Below are positions 26,641 through 35,502 of a stretch of 36,205 nt of DNA, in pieces. The stretch is from Myxococcus xanthus (GTDB lineage: Bacteria; Myxococcota; Myxococcia; Myxococcales; Myxococcaceae). The stretch lies in NCBI RefSeq assembly GCF_013116825.1, contig NZ_JABFNS010000096.1, forward strand, positions 1 to 36,205. Reading direction: 5' to 3'. The position numbers and the translations under genes are program-made. Each line of letters starts with the position of its first letter. The stretch's first letter is position 1. The notes under the pieces are model-generated. The model had not been told where the DNA came from. It saw nothing but the letters and a program-made list of their open reading frames with translations, and did not search any database.

Positions 26641-27390
26641 ATGCCGTCACGCGCCCTCATCATCAACGCCGACGACCTGGGCTACGACCCGGCCGTCACG
26701 CGCGGCATCCTCCGCTCCATGCGCGAGGGCGTCGTCTCGTCGGCCACCTTCATGGTGAACACGCCCTTCTCCGAGGCCGCCGCGCGCGAGGCCCGGGGCC
26801 TCGCCATCGGCCTGCACCTCAACCTCGCCCGGGGCGCGCCCGTGTGGAGCGGCTTCCCGCGCGAGCTGCTTGGCGAGGACGGCGGCTTCGTGGAGGCGCG
26901 CGCGGGCAGCCTGCCGGCGGACGTCGTGGAGGCGGAGTCGCTCGCGCAGCTCGCACGGCTCGCGGGCCTGCTGGGCCAGCCGGCCACGCACGTGGACGTG
27001 CACAAGCACCTGCACCTGCACGCGGGGGTCCTGGAGGGCCTGGCCCGGGCGGCGCGGAGCGTGGGCGTCCCGGTGCGCTCCATCGACGCGGAGATGCGGC
27101 GCACGCTGCGGGCCCAGGGCGTCGCCACCAACGCGCACTTCGTGGGTGACGCGGGCGCGGAGGCATACTGGACGCTGGAGCGCTTCGCGGCGGAGCTCGC
27201 CGCCCTGCCCCAGGACGGCGTCATCGAGCTGATGTGCCACCCGGGCTACCGGCCGGAGACGCTGAAGAGCGGCTACGCGGCCCAGCGGGAGGTCGAGCTG
27301 GAGACCTTCCTCCACCCCCAGGCGCGCGAGCTCCTGGCCCGGGCGGGAATCGTCCCGGTGAACTTCCGCGTGCTCACGTCCGGGAGCTGA
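26641..27390 (+). CDS. YdjC/ChbG-family carbohydrate deacetylase
   Basis: A 249-residue protein of the YdjC family. Members such as ChbG remove an acetyl group from chitooligosaccharides, and HpnK acts in hopanoid synthesis. The metal site is recognisable: NADDLG (Asp11/Asp12), GLHLNL (His59) and HVDVHKHLHLH (117-127). The late segment ELMCHPGYRP is also typical. The ATG at 26641 follows a GAGGAGA about 9 nt upstream. It lies 23 nt after the esterase gene, suggesting an operon. Its 3' end overlaps the convergent histidine kinase gene by 17 bp. The substrate is unknown. No signal peptide is visible. Confidence 0.92.
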   Translation: MPSRALIINADDLGYDPAVTRGILRSMREGVVSSATFMVNTPFSEAAAREARGLAIGLHLNLARGAPVWSGFPRELLGEDGGFVEARAGSLPADVVEAESLAQLARLAGLLGQPATHVDVHKHLHLHAGVLEGLARAARSVGVPVRSIDAEMRRTLRAQGVATNAHFVGDAGAEAYWTLERFAAELAALPQDGVIELMCHPGYRPETLKSGYAAQREVELETFLHPQARELLARAGIVPVNFRVLTSGS

Positions 27391-29272
27391 GCAGGTCCAG
27401 CGGCGCCTCGGCCGTGGACCGCCGCTCCACGGAGAGCGCGTTGCGCACCCTAGTCACCAGGTCCTCGGGCCGGTAGGGGCGCGTACACAACGACGTGCCC
27501 TCATGCGCCCACCAGGGGCGCTCGTCTCCAGCCAGCAGGATGGGCACCGGCCGCGCGCGCGGCAGCGTGGCGAAGGTCTCCAAGAAGACGCTCGTCTGTC
27601 CCTGCGTGGCGCTGGTGGACAGGACGATGAGGTCCACCGGCAGGTGCGTGGCCCGCCGCAGCGCCTCAGCCCCGTCGCGCGCCGTCAGCACCTCGAAGCC
27701 CTCGGAGAGCAGCACCTGCTCCGCCGCGGCCTCCTGGGTCTGGTCCTCGTCCAGCAGCAACAGCCGGTGGGGCAGCCGCCTCACGTCGTGCGGCGCCATG
27801 CGAGGCAGGCTCAGCGAGAAGGTGCTGCCCTTGCCTTCCGCGCTGCGCATCGACAGCGCGCCGCCGTGAAGCCGGGCGATGGAGTGGCTGATGAAGAGGC
27901 CCAGCCCCAGTCCGCCGAAGTTGCGGTGTGACACGTTGCGCGCCCGATAGAAGCGCTGGAACACCTGCGACTGGTCCGCGCCCGGGATGCCGATGCCGTG
28001 GTCCTGGACGTGGATGCGCGCCTCGCCCAGGGAGCGCTCCACCGTCACGACGATGGGCTCTTCCGGCGCGCTGTACTTGTGCGCGTTCTCCAGCAGGTTC
28101 ACCAGCACCTGCTCCAGCCTGTCCCGGTCCCCGCGCACCCAGACGCGCTCACGGGGCACCTCCACGGCGAAGGGCCGCTCGAAGGCCGCGCGGAAGTGGT
28201 CCACCACCTCCGCCACCAGTTGCCCCACCTCCAGCGGCGCCAGGTCCAGCGCCAGCCTCCCCGCGTCCAGGCGCGACGCGTCCAGCAGGTCATCCACCAG
28301 CCCCACCAGCCGGTCCACCTGCCGCTTGGACTTGAGCACCGTGGCCAGGTCCACCGGCTGGCCCGACGACAGGCGCCGCTCCATGGTGAAGAGGCCCAGC
28401 TTCAGCGGCGTGAGGGGCGTCTTCAGCTCGTGGCTGGCGATGGAGATGAACTCCTCGCGCACCTGGAGCGCCGCCTTGGCCTCGCGCAGCAGGCGCGCGT
28501 TCTCCACCGCCACCGCCAGCTGATTCGCCGCGGCGCTCCACAAGTCCAGCTCCCGCACGGAGAAGGACGTGCCCTGTTCCTTGTAGAGCAGCAGCAGGCC
28601 CACCGTCCGGCGCGGCGCGCACAGCGGCACCGCGGCGAAGATGGAGCCCATGGAATCCCCATAGCCCCGCTGGATGCCCAGCTGCGCCTGACGCAGCGCC
28701 AGCGCCTGCCGGAACGGGTCCGACTGGGAGTCGAAGGTCGCCTCGGGGGACTCCGAGCCGGCCAGGTCCGACACCGCCACCCGGCGCAGGCTCCCGCCCT
28801 CCTCTTCGCAGAGGAACACCTCGGCGCGGCGCACGTGCGCGCAGCGGACCAGGGCCACCACGGCGGCGGCGCAGACGCTGTCCACCTCCAGCGTCTCCCC
28901 CACCGAACGGGCAATCTCCTGCACCGCCTGGGAGAAGGCCCCCTCGTCGTCCACGCCCGAGGGCTCCACCACCAACCAGGCGCCCGCTGCCTCGCCCGCC
29001 GAGGCGGGCTTCACCTGCACCCGGACCTGACGCAGCGCGCGGGTGATGACGTGGCCGGTGTGGGGCGCGCCGTCCCGGATGGCGCGCTCCAGGGCGTCCA
29101 GGCTCCGGGTGCGCTCCAGGGCGTCCCGCAGGTCGCCACCGGCGTGCAGCGCCACGCCCGTCTTGTGGGCGAATCCTTCCTCGCACCACTGCACGCGCAG
29201 GTCCGGACCGACGCGAACCAGCGCCAGCGGCAGGCACGAGAATGCATCTTCGACGTCGGAGGGAAGCGGCAT
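27374..29272 (-). CDS. Hybrid histidine kinase with GAF domain and degenerate receiver
   Basis: A 632-residue cytoplasmic sensor kinase. The order is a PAS-like region (about 10-105), a GAF domain (about 115-262), HisKA with the phospho-acceptor His281 ([14 protein letters not shown]), HATPase_c with the N box [17 protein letters not shown] and GGLGLGLF (453-460), and a C-terminal receiver (about 503-615). The kinase part looks fully active. The receiver keeps the acidic cluster LLDED (508-510), but the phospho-acceptor Asp is Ser552 ([10 protein letters not shown]), the conserved Lys is Arg598 (CTRPYRP) and the Thr/Ser position is Gly. It therefore cannot be phosphorylated in the usual way. 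ATG 29272 gives a start just before the PAS region; no ribosome binding site is evident. It is divergent from queF. Confidence 0.92.
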   Translation of the reverse strand: MPLPSDVEDAFSCLPLALVRVGPDLRVQWCEEGFAHKTGVALHAGGDLRDALERTRSLDALERAIRDGAPHTGHVITRALRQVRVQVKPASAGEAAGAWLVVEPSGVDDEGAFSQAVQEIARSVGETLEVDSVCAAAVVALVRCAHVRRAEVFLCEEEGGSLRRVAVSDLAGSESPEATFDSQSDPFRQALALRQAQLGIQRGYGDSMGSIFAAVPLCAPRRTVGLLLLYKEQGTSFSVRELDLWSAAANQLAVAVENARLLREAKAALQVREEFISIASHELKTPLTPLKLGLFTMERRLSSGQPVDLATVLKSKRQVDRLVGLVDDLLDASRLDAGRLALDLAPLEVGQLVAEVVDHFRAAFERPFAVEVPRERVWVRGDRDRLEQVLVNLLENAHKYSAPEEPIVVTVERSLGEARIHVQDHGIGIPGADQSQVFQRFYRARNVSHRNFGGLGLGLFISHSIARLHGGALSMRSAEGKGSTFSLSLPRMAPHDVRRLPHRLLLLDEDQTQEAAAEQVLLSEGFEVLTARDGAEALRRATHLPVDLIVLSTSATQGQTSVFLETFATLPRARPVPILLAGDERPWWAHEGTSLCTRPYRPEDLVTRVRNALSVERRSTAEAPLDLLSSRT

Positions 29273-29397
29273 GTGCTCGGGCGGGGGAAGAGGCTCCCCT
29301 TGATTATGGGCCCCCGCCCAAGCGGCAACCGGGCCCTCCCCAGGATTCCCCCCTGCTGGACGCCAGGCGCGTTGGCAGGCGGACATCGACGGGAGGG

Positions 29398-29425
29398 ATG
29401 ACACGCGGCGTTGGTGTGGTAGACG
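29398..29425 (+). promoter_or_regulatory. Probable queF promoter
   Basis: ATGACA (29398-29403, five of six matches to TTGACA) and TAGACG (29420-29425) are 16 bp apart. The queF ATG is only 8 nt downstream of the -10 box and lacks a ribosome binding site, so the mRNA is probably leaderless or nearly so. Confidence 0.45.
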
Positions 29426-29433
29426 ACAGCGCC

Positions 29434-29802
29434 ATGCCCTCGCAGCCGTCCAAGGAACTTCAGACCTTCCCCAACCCCGCCGCCGATCGCGACTACGAAA
29501 TCGTGTTCGACGTCCCGGAGTTCACCTGTCTCTGCCCGCTCACCGGTCAGCCGGACTTCGCACGTTTCAAAATCAGCTACGTGCCGGACCAGAGCTGCAT
29601 CGAGCTCAAGAGCCTCAAGCTCTACATGTGGGCGTACCGCAATGAGGGGGCCTTCCACGAGAAGGTCACCAACACCATCGCGGACGACATCATCAAGGCC
29701 ATCCAGCCGCGCAAGCTCACCGTGGTGGGCGACTTCTTCGTGCGCGGCGGCATCGGCACCATCGTCACCGTCACGCACGACAAGTCCAAGCAGCAGGCCT
29801 GA
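29434..29802 (+). CDS. queF: NADPH-dependent preQ0 reductase
   Basis: A 122-residue enzyme of the short (type I, Bacillus-like) QueF family. It reduces 7-cyano-7-deazaguanine (preQ0) to preQ1 in queuosine biosynthesis, a tRNA wobble-base modification. The catalytic Cys34 lies in [14 protein letters not shown] with the partner Asp41, and the family motif appears as [16 protein letters not shown] with Glu57. The C-terminus with FFVRGGIGT is complete. Other preQ0 genes (queC, queD, queE) are not in the window. A queA-like gene lies at 35503-36205 on the other strand. It is convergent with the second Ser/Thr kinase, 14 nt between stops. Confidence 0.96.
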   Translation: MPSQPSKELQTFPNPAADRDYEIVFDVPEFTCLCPLTGQPDFARFKISYVPDQSCIELKSLKLYMWAYRNEGAFHEKVTNTIADDIIKAIQPRKLTVVGDFFVRGGIGTIVTVTHDKSKQQA

Positions 29803-29816
29803 GCCACCCGCCGGCC

Positions 29817-30908
<1,092 letters not shown>

Positions 30909-30915
30909 GGCGCGC

Positions 30916-30944
30916 AGGCTATCGAAGCAATCGCACAGCGTCGA
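30916..30944 (-). promoter_or_regulatory. Probable leaderless promoter of the second Ser/Thr kinase
   Basis: On the minus strand TCGACG (30944-30939) and TAGCCT (30921-30916) are 17 bp apart, and the GTG start follows 7 nt after the -10 box. No ribosome binding site is present. This supports the chosen start. Confidence 0.45.
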
Positions 30945-31007
30945 TGGGGGGAATGTGGCCGCGCGCCGCCGGGCCGGGTCCGAGCATTCATGCCCTGGCC
31001 CCGCACG

Positions 31008-31211
31008 ATGAAAGCCCGTTTCCTCCTCCCCGTTCTCGCGCTCTTCACCTTCAGTGGCTGCTTCCACCATCACCACTACGACTCGCGTCCGCCCAAGTCG
31101 AAGAAGTCCAAGCGGAGCAGCAAGCACTGCCACCCGAGCCAGTATTGGGACGGCACCGAGTGCAAGCACAAGGGCAAGGGCAAGGGCGCCCGCAAACACG
31201 ACGGGCGATGA
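31008..31211 (+). CDS. Small His/Lys-rich lipoprotein
   Basis: A 67-residue protein with a lipoprotein signal peptide (FLLPVLALFTFSGC, lipidated Cys18). The 49-residue mature part starts with HHHH, is very rich in Lys and Ser, has a pair of Cys within CHPSQYWDGTEC, and ends in a KGKGKG-type tail. This composition suggests a surface lipoprotein that might bind metal through the His cluster or anionic polymers through the Lys-rich tail, but no function is known to me. The start at 31008 gives a normal signal peptide; an in-frame ATG at 30990 would add six residues. It is divergent from the Ser/Thr kinase and followed by the cardiolipin-synthase-like gene. A 9-bp hairpin (31222-31255) lies between them, without a U tract. 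Confidence 0.75.
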   Translation: MKARFLLPVLALFTFSGCFHHHHYDSRPPKSKKSKRSSKHCHPSQYWDGTECKHKGKGKGARKHDGR

Positions 31212-31290
31212 CGGCTCGCGGCGGGACGGCCCCATGTCACGGTGAGGCTGTCCCGTCGAGACGCTGGGAACGGTAGGGTGGAAGGCGCTC

Positions 31291-32424
31291 ATGCGCGCCG
31301 AAGCCTCACCGCCGCCGTTGACCGCTCCTGGTCTCCGCCTTCCCCTCAACGAGGTCCGTGAGGAGCGCGTCACCCTGCTCGACGGCGGGACGGAGGCGTA
31401 CCCGCGGATGCTGGAGGCCATTGCCGCCGCGCAGGCGCGGGTGCACCTGGAGGTCTACACCTTCGAGCGCGATGGCATTGGCGCGAGGTTCCTCGAAGCG
31501 CTGGTGGCCGCGGCGCACCGGGGCGTCGCGGTGAAGGTGGTGGTGGACGGCTGGGGCAGCATCGGCGCCAGCCGGCACCTCACGCAGACGCTGGAGGCCG
31601 CGGGGGCGAAGGTGCGCGTGTACAACCCGCTCACCTCGCTGTGCACCGGCCGCTCCTGGCGCAACCACCGGAAGCTCCTCCTCGTCGATGACTCGGTGGC
31701 CTTCCTGGGAGGCATCAACATCGGGGACGTGTACGCGGCGAATGGGGACCAGCCCGGCTGGGCCGACCTGGCGCTGGAGCTGCGAGGTGACATCTGCCGG
31801 CAACTGGGGGCCACGCTGCACGCGGGGGCCTCCGCGCTGGAGTCGGGCGCGGTGCGGCTGTTCCTGTCCGGCTTCGCGGGTGGGCACCGGCTGCGCAAGC
31901 GGTACCTCCAGGCGATTGACGGCGCGGAGCACGAGGTGGTGCTGGCGCACGCGTACTTCCTGCCGGACAAGGGCTTCATGCGGGCGCTCAAGCGCGCGTC
32001 GCGGCGAGGCGTGGCGGTGCGGCTGATGCTGGCCGGGCGCAGCGACGTGGTGTTCGCGCGCGCGGCGACCATGCGGCTGTACCGCGACTTCCTGCGCGCC
32101 GGGGTGAGCATCCACGAGTGGACCGACTCCACGCTGCACGCGAAGGCTGCGCTGGTGGACGGAAAGAAGTTGCTGGTGGGCAGCTTCAATCTGGACCCGC
32201 TGTCGCTGGTGAACCTGGAGACGCTGGTGGAGGTGGAGGACCCCGGCGTGGCGGCGCAGGCACAGCGGTGGCTCGACAAGCACCTGCGCGGCTCGCGGCG
32301 GGTGTACCTGGATGACTGCGCTCGCACCGGGCTCCAGCAGTGGTTGCTGGACATCGTGGGGCTGGCCGTCGCCCGCCTCGCGGAGCGCGTCGCCAGCTTC
32401 ATGGGCCGGCGGCGGAAGCGGTAG
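31291..32424 (+). CDS. Cardiolipin-synthase-like phospholipase D family protein
   Basis: A 377-residue protein with two HKD motifs: NHRKLLLVDD (His126, Lys128, Asp133) and LHAKAALVDG (His283, Lys285, Asp290), each followed by the typical GG/GSFN segment. The length and lack of N-terminal transmembrane helices match ClsB-like enzymes, which make cardiolipin or related phospholipids by transphosphatidylation. The last 30 or so residues are basic and partly amphipathic (RLAERVASFMGRRRKR), suitable for membrane association. The ATG at 31291 has GGAAG 7 nt upstream. The precise lipid substrates are not shown by sequence, and other PLD-family activities are possible. Confidence 0.92.
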   Translation: MRAEASPPPLTAPGLRLPLNEVREERVTLLDGGTEAYPRMLEAIAAAQARVHLEVYTFERDGIGARFLEALVAAAHRGVAVKVVVDGWGSIGASRHLTQTLEAAGAKVRVYNPLTSLCTGRSWRNHRKLLLVDDSVAFLGGINIGDVYAANGDQPGWADLALELRGDICRQLGATLHAGASALESGAVRLFLSGFAGGHRLRKRYLQAIDGAEHEVVLAHAYFLPDKGFMRALKRASRRGVAVRLMLAGRSDVVFARAATMRLYRDFLRAGVSIHEWTDSTLHAKAALVDGKKLLVGSFNLDPLSLVNLETLVEVEDPGVAAQAQRWLDKHLRGSRRVYLDDCARTGLQQWLLDIVGLAVARLAERVASFMGRRRKR

Positions 32425-32596
32425 CCTGTCCCCGCGAGTGCGGGGCCGCCCGACTCCGCTCGTGGATGGGAGCGCCGCTTCCTCGGCTGAGCCGCTGATA
32501 CATGACTGTCACGCGCCGAAGCGAGGGGCCAACCTGCCGGTGCGGTTCCCGCTGCGATCAACGCCGGAGCCCCGTAGACTCCGGCCAGAACCACCC

Positions 32597-34114
32597 ATGC
32601 CTTCTCGCCGCCCTCCGCCCGTACTCGCCGCCATTGACGTGGGCACCAACGCCGTCCGTCTGGAGCTGGCGCGGCCAGACGCCGACGGCGCGCTCGAAAC
32701 CCTGCACCAGGAACGCGACGCCATCCGCCCGGGAGAGGGCGTCTTCGCCACCGGCTCCATGCCGGAGGAGACGGCCGAGCGCCTGCTGGCCACCCTGCGC
32801 CGCTACGCCGCCCTCTGCCGCCGCCACAAGGCCCAGGTGCGCGCCGTGGCCACCAGCGCCATGCGCGAGGCCAAGAACAGCGCCGACATCGTCCGCCGCG
32901 TGCGCGAGGAGGCCGGCCTCAACCTGGAGGTCGTCAGCGGCAAGGAAGAGGCCCGCCTCATCTGCCTGGGCGTGCTCCACCGCAAGCCGTCCCAGACGCG
33001 CTCGCTCCTCATCGACATCGGCGGCGGCAGCACCGAAATCGCCACCGCCATGGGCGAGAAGCCCGACAACCTCTGGAGCCTCGCGCTGGGCTCCGTGCGC
33101 CTCACCGAGGTCTTCGACGCCTCGCGCACCGTGCCGCCCCGGCAGCTGCGCCTCATGCGCAGCTTCGTCTCGGACGTGCTGCAAAAGACGCTGCCCCCCA
33201 CGCTGCCCAACGTCCCCCGTGTGGCGCTCGGCTCGTCCGGAACCATCAACGCCGTGGTGGCCTTCGCCGCCGCGGAGAACAGCGGCAACGCCACCGTCCG
33301 GCAGCTCACGCAGACGGTGGACACCCTGGCGCAGATGCCTCCGGAGCGCCGCCGCAAGCGCTTCGACCCGCGCCGCGCGGACATCATCGTCTCCGGCGCG
33401 GTCATCCTGGAGGGCGTGGCCAGACACCTGGGCGTCGAGTCCGTCAGCGTCGTCAACCGCGGCCTGCGTGACGGCATCCTCGTGGACCTGCTCTACCGGC
33501 AGGATGAGCACCGCCAGGACCACAGCCTCGCGGACGCCGCCCTCGCCCTGGGCAAGCGCTTCTACTTCGACGAGAAGCACGCCCGCCAGGTCGCCCGGCT
33601 GTCACTCACCCTGTTCGACAACCTGGCCGCGCTGCACCAGCTGCCGCTGTCGGTGCGCTCCCACCTGGAGGTCGCCGCCCTCCTCCACGACGTGGGCCAC
33701 GCCGTCAGCTACGAGCGGCACCACAAGCACACGTACTACCTCATCCGCCACGCCGACCTGCCGGGCCTCGCCGACCGCGAGCGCGAGCTGGTGGCCCGCG
33801 TCGCCCGCTACCACCGGCGCAGCCCGCCGGAGCTGACCCACGCCGGCATGGCGGGCCTCAATCCAGCCGAGGCGCGGACGGTGCGCAAGCTGGCCACCCT
33901 GCTGCGCGTGGCCAACGCGCTGGACGTCAGCCACCACCAGCCCATCAAGGACTTCAAGGCCACCAACGGCCGCGATGGCGTGGCGCTGCACCTGCACACC
34001 CGGCACCCCGTGGACCTGGAGCTGTGGAACGCGGACCGAGAGGTCGTGAACTTCCGCCGCGTCTTCGGCAAGCGGCTCACCTTCCACGTCCACAACACCT
34101 CCAGCGGTCGCTAG
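32597..34114 (+). CDS. Ppx/GppA-family phosphatase with HD domain
   Basis: A 505-residue protein acting on polyphosphate or pppGpp. The N-terminal ASKHA fold shows phosphate-binding segments AAIDVGTNAVRLELA (11-25) and LLIDIGGGSTEIA (137-149), and SGKEEAR (115-120) carries the likely catalytic Glu. The C-terminal half has an HD-type domain (AALLHDVGHAVSYERHHKH), as in long Ppx proteins. The start at 32597 gives the normal family N-terminus; a TAGACT box lies at 32575-32580 and no ribosome binding site is visible. The 172-bp gap before it holds no gene. A terminator lies about 85 nt after its stop. Whether it is an exopolyphosphatase or guanosine pentaphosphatase cannot be decided from sequence. 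Confidence 0.94.
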   Translation: MPSRRPPPVLAAIDVGTNAVRLELARPDADGALETLHQERDAIRPGEGVFATGSMPEETAERLLATLRRYAALCRRHKAQVRAVATSAMREAKNSADIVRRVREEAGLNLEVVSGKEEARLICLGVLHRKPSQTRSLLIDIGGGSTEIATAMGEKPDNLWSLALGSVRLTEVFDASRTVPPRQLRLMRSFVSDVLQKTLPPTLPNVPRVALGSSGTINAVVAFAAAENSGNATVRQLTQTVDTLAQMPPERRRKRFDPRRADIIVSGAVILEGVARHLGVESVSVVNRGLRDGILVDLLYRQDEHRQDHSLADAALALGKRFYFDEKHARQVARLSLTLFDNLAALHQLPLSVRSHLEVAALLHDVGHAVSYERHHKHTYYLIRHADLPGLADRERELVARVARYHRRSPPELTHAGMAGLNPAEARTVRKLATLLRVANALDVSHHQPIKDFKATNGRDGVALHLHTRHPVDLELWNADREVVNFRRVFGKRLTFHVHNTSSGR

Positions 34115-34199
34115 CCCCCGCTCCCCCGGCCGCCAGGCAGAAGAGGAGGCGGCGCTCGCTTTGCCCTCACCCGGGGCGATGCCCAGGCTCCAAGTCACG

Positions 34200-34231
34200 C
34201 GGGTCTGCGTCCGCGCAGGCCCTTTTCGTCT
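34200..34231 (+). terminator. Intrinsic terminator between ppx-type gene and dehydrogenase gene
   Basis: GGGTCTGCG and CGCAGGCCC form a 9-bp stem (one G-T wobble) with a TCCG loop, followed by TTTTCGTCTT. It ends the Ppx transcript, but only 30 nt separate it from the dehydrogenase ATG at 34262. The dehydrogenase promoter may therefore lie upstream of it. The 3' strand of the stem (GGCCC, 34217-34221) can instead pair with GGGCC (34233-34237). Confidence 0.75.
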
Positions 34232-34261
34232 TGGGGCCCCGAGGGGGCAGGAGCGCGCGCA

Positions 34262-35482
34262 ATGAAGGCTGTCGTTTTCCATGGGATTGGGGACATCCGG
34301 CTCGACGACGTGGAGGAGCCGCGAATCGAGAAGCCGACGGATGCCATCGTCCGCCTGACGGCGAGCGCCATCTGCGGCACGGACCTCCACATGATTCGCG
34401 GCACCATGCCGGGCATGAGGCCGGGCACCATCCTGGGCCACGAAGGCGTGGGCGTCGTCGAGGCGCTGGGCGATGACGTCCGCAACCTCAACATCGGCGA
34501 CCGGGTGGTCATCCCGTCCACCATCGCCTGTGGCAACTGCTCGTACTGCCGCGCCGGGTACCACGCGCAGTGCAACGACGCCAACCCCAACGGCCCCAGC
34601 GCGGGCACGGCCTTCTTCGGCGGTCCCCAGGAGACGGGGCCCTTCCACGGCATGCAGGCGGAGAAGGTGCGGGTGCCCTTCGCGAACGTGGGCCTGGTGC
34701 GCATTCCCGAGGGCGTCAGTGACGAGCAGGCCATCCTCATCTCCGACATCTTCCCCACCGGCTACATGGGCGCGGAGCTGGCGGAAATCAAACCCGGTGA
34801 CACCGTGGCGGTGTTCGGCTGCGGCCCCGTGGGCCTCTTCGCCATCGTCAGCGCGAAGCTGCTGGGCGCCGGCCGCGTCTTCGCCATCGACTGCCACGAG
34901 GACCGGCTGGACCTGGCGCGGGCCCAGGGCGCCGAGGTCATCAACTTCGAGGAGGAAGACCCGCTCGAGACGCTCAAGCGCCTCACCAACGGCATTGGCG
35001 TGGACCGCGCCATCGACGCGGTGGGCGTGGACGCCATGCATCCGCACCACGGCCCCGCGGCGAAGAAGGCCCACCAGGAGAAGGCCGAGTTCAAGCGCGA
35101 GGTGAAGGAAGCCGCCCCGAAGACGAATCCCAAGGGTGAGAACTGGGTGCCCGGCGACGCGCCCGCCCAGGCCCTGATGTGGGCCGTGGAGGGACTGGCC
35201 AAGGCCGGCACCCTGTCCATCATCGGCGTCTACCCGGCGCAGGTGCGCACGTTCCCCATCGGCATGGCGATGAACAAGAACCTCACGATGAAGATGGGCA
35301 ACTGCAACCACCGCAAGTACATCCCCAAGCTGCTGGAGCTGGTGCGCACTGGCGTGGTGGACCCCACGGCCATCCTGTCCCACGTGGAGCCCATGGGCAG
35401 CGCCATTGACGCGTACCGCAACTTCGACGCGCGCAAGCCCGGCTGGGTGAAGGTGGAGCTGGAGCCCACGCAGCTCCAGTAG
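34262..35482 (+). CDS. Zinc-dependent alcohol/formaldehyde dehydrogenase family protein
   Basis: A 406-residue medium-chain dehydrogenase. The catalytic zinc ligands are Cys38 (AICGTDLH), His60 with Glu61 (LGHEGVG) and probably Asp162 (LISDIFPTGY). Structural zinc is bound by Cys90, Cys93, Cys96 and Cys104. The Rossmann motif GCGPVG (186-191) binds NAD(P). The long, charged loop near 257-300 is typical of the glutathione-independent formaldehyde dehydrogenase-like subgroup. The natural substrate could be formaldehyde or another alcohol or aldehyde. The ATG at 34262 has CAGGAG 8 nt upstream. A terminator-like hairpin sits just before it. It is convergent with the queA-like gene, 20 nt between stops. 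Confidence 0.93.
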   Translation: MKAVVFHGIGDIRLDDVEEPRIEKPTDAIVRLTASAICGTDLHMIRGTMPGMRPGTILGHEGVGVVEALGDDVRNLNIGDRVVIPSTIACGNCSYCRAGYHAQCNDANPNGPSAGTAFFGGPQETGPFHGMQAEKVRVPFANVGLVRIPEGVSDEQAILISDIFPTGYMGAELAEIKPGDTVAVFGCGPVGLFAIVSAKLLGAGRVFAIDCHEDRLDLARAQGAEVINFEEEDPLETLKRLTNGIGVDRAIDAVGVDAMHPHHGPAAKKAHQEKAEFKREVKEAAPKTNPKGENWVPGDAPAQALMWAVEGLAKAGTLSIIGVYPAQVRTFPIGMAMNKNLTMKMGNCNHRKYIPKLLELVRTGVVDPTAILSHVEPMGSAIDAYRNFDARKPGWVKVELEPTQLQ

Positions 35483-35502
35483 GGCCCCGAGCCCCACACC
35501 GC

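Noticed and set aside
31222-31255. Terminator between the lipoprotein and cardiolipin-synthase-like genes
   Set aside because: A 9-bp hairpin exists, but the loop is 16 nt and no U tract follows, so it is not a convincing intrinsic terminator.
30909-31421. Extended N-terminus for the second Ser/Thr kinase
   Set aside because: The extra part would overlap the oppositely oriented lipoprotein gene and the start of the cardiolipin-synthase-like gene, and the kinase domain begins normally soon after the GTG at 30908.
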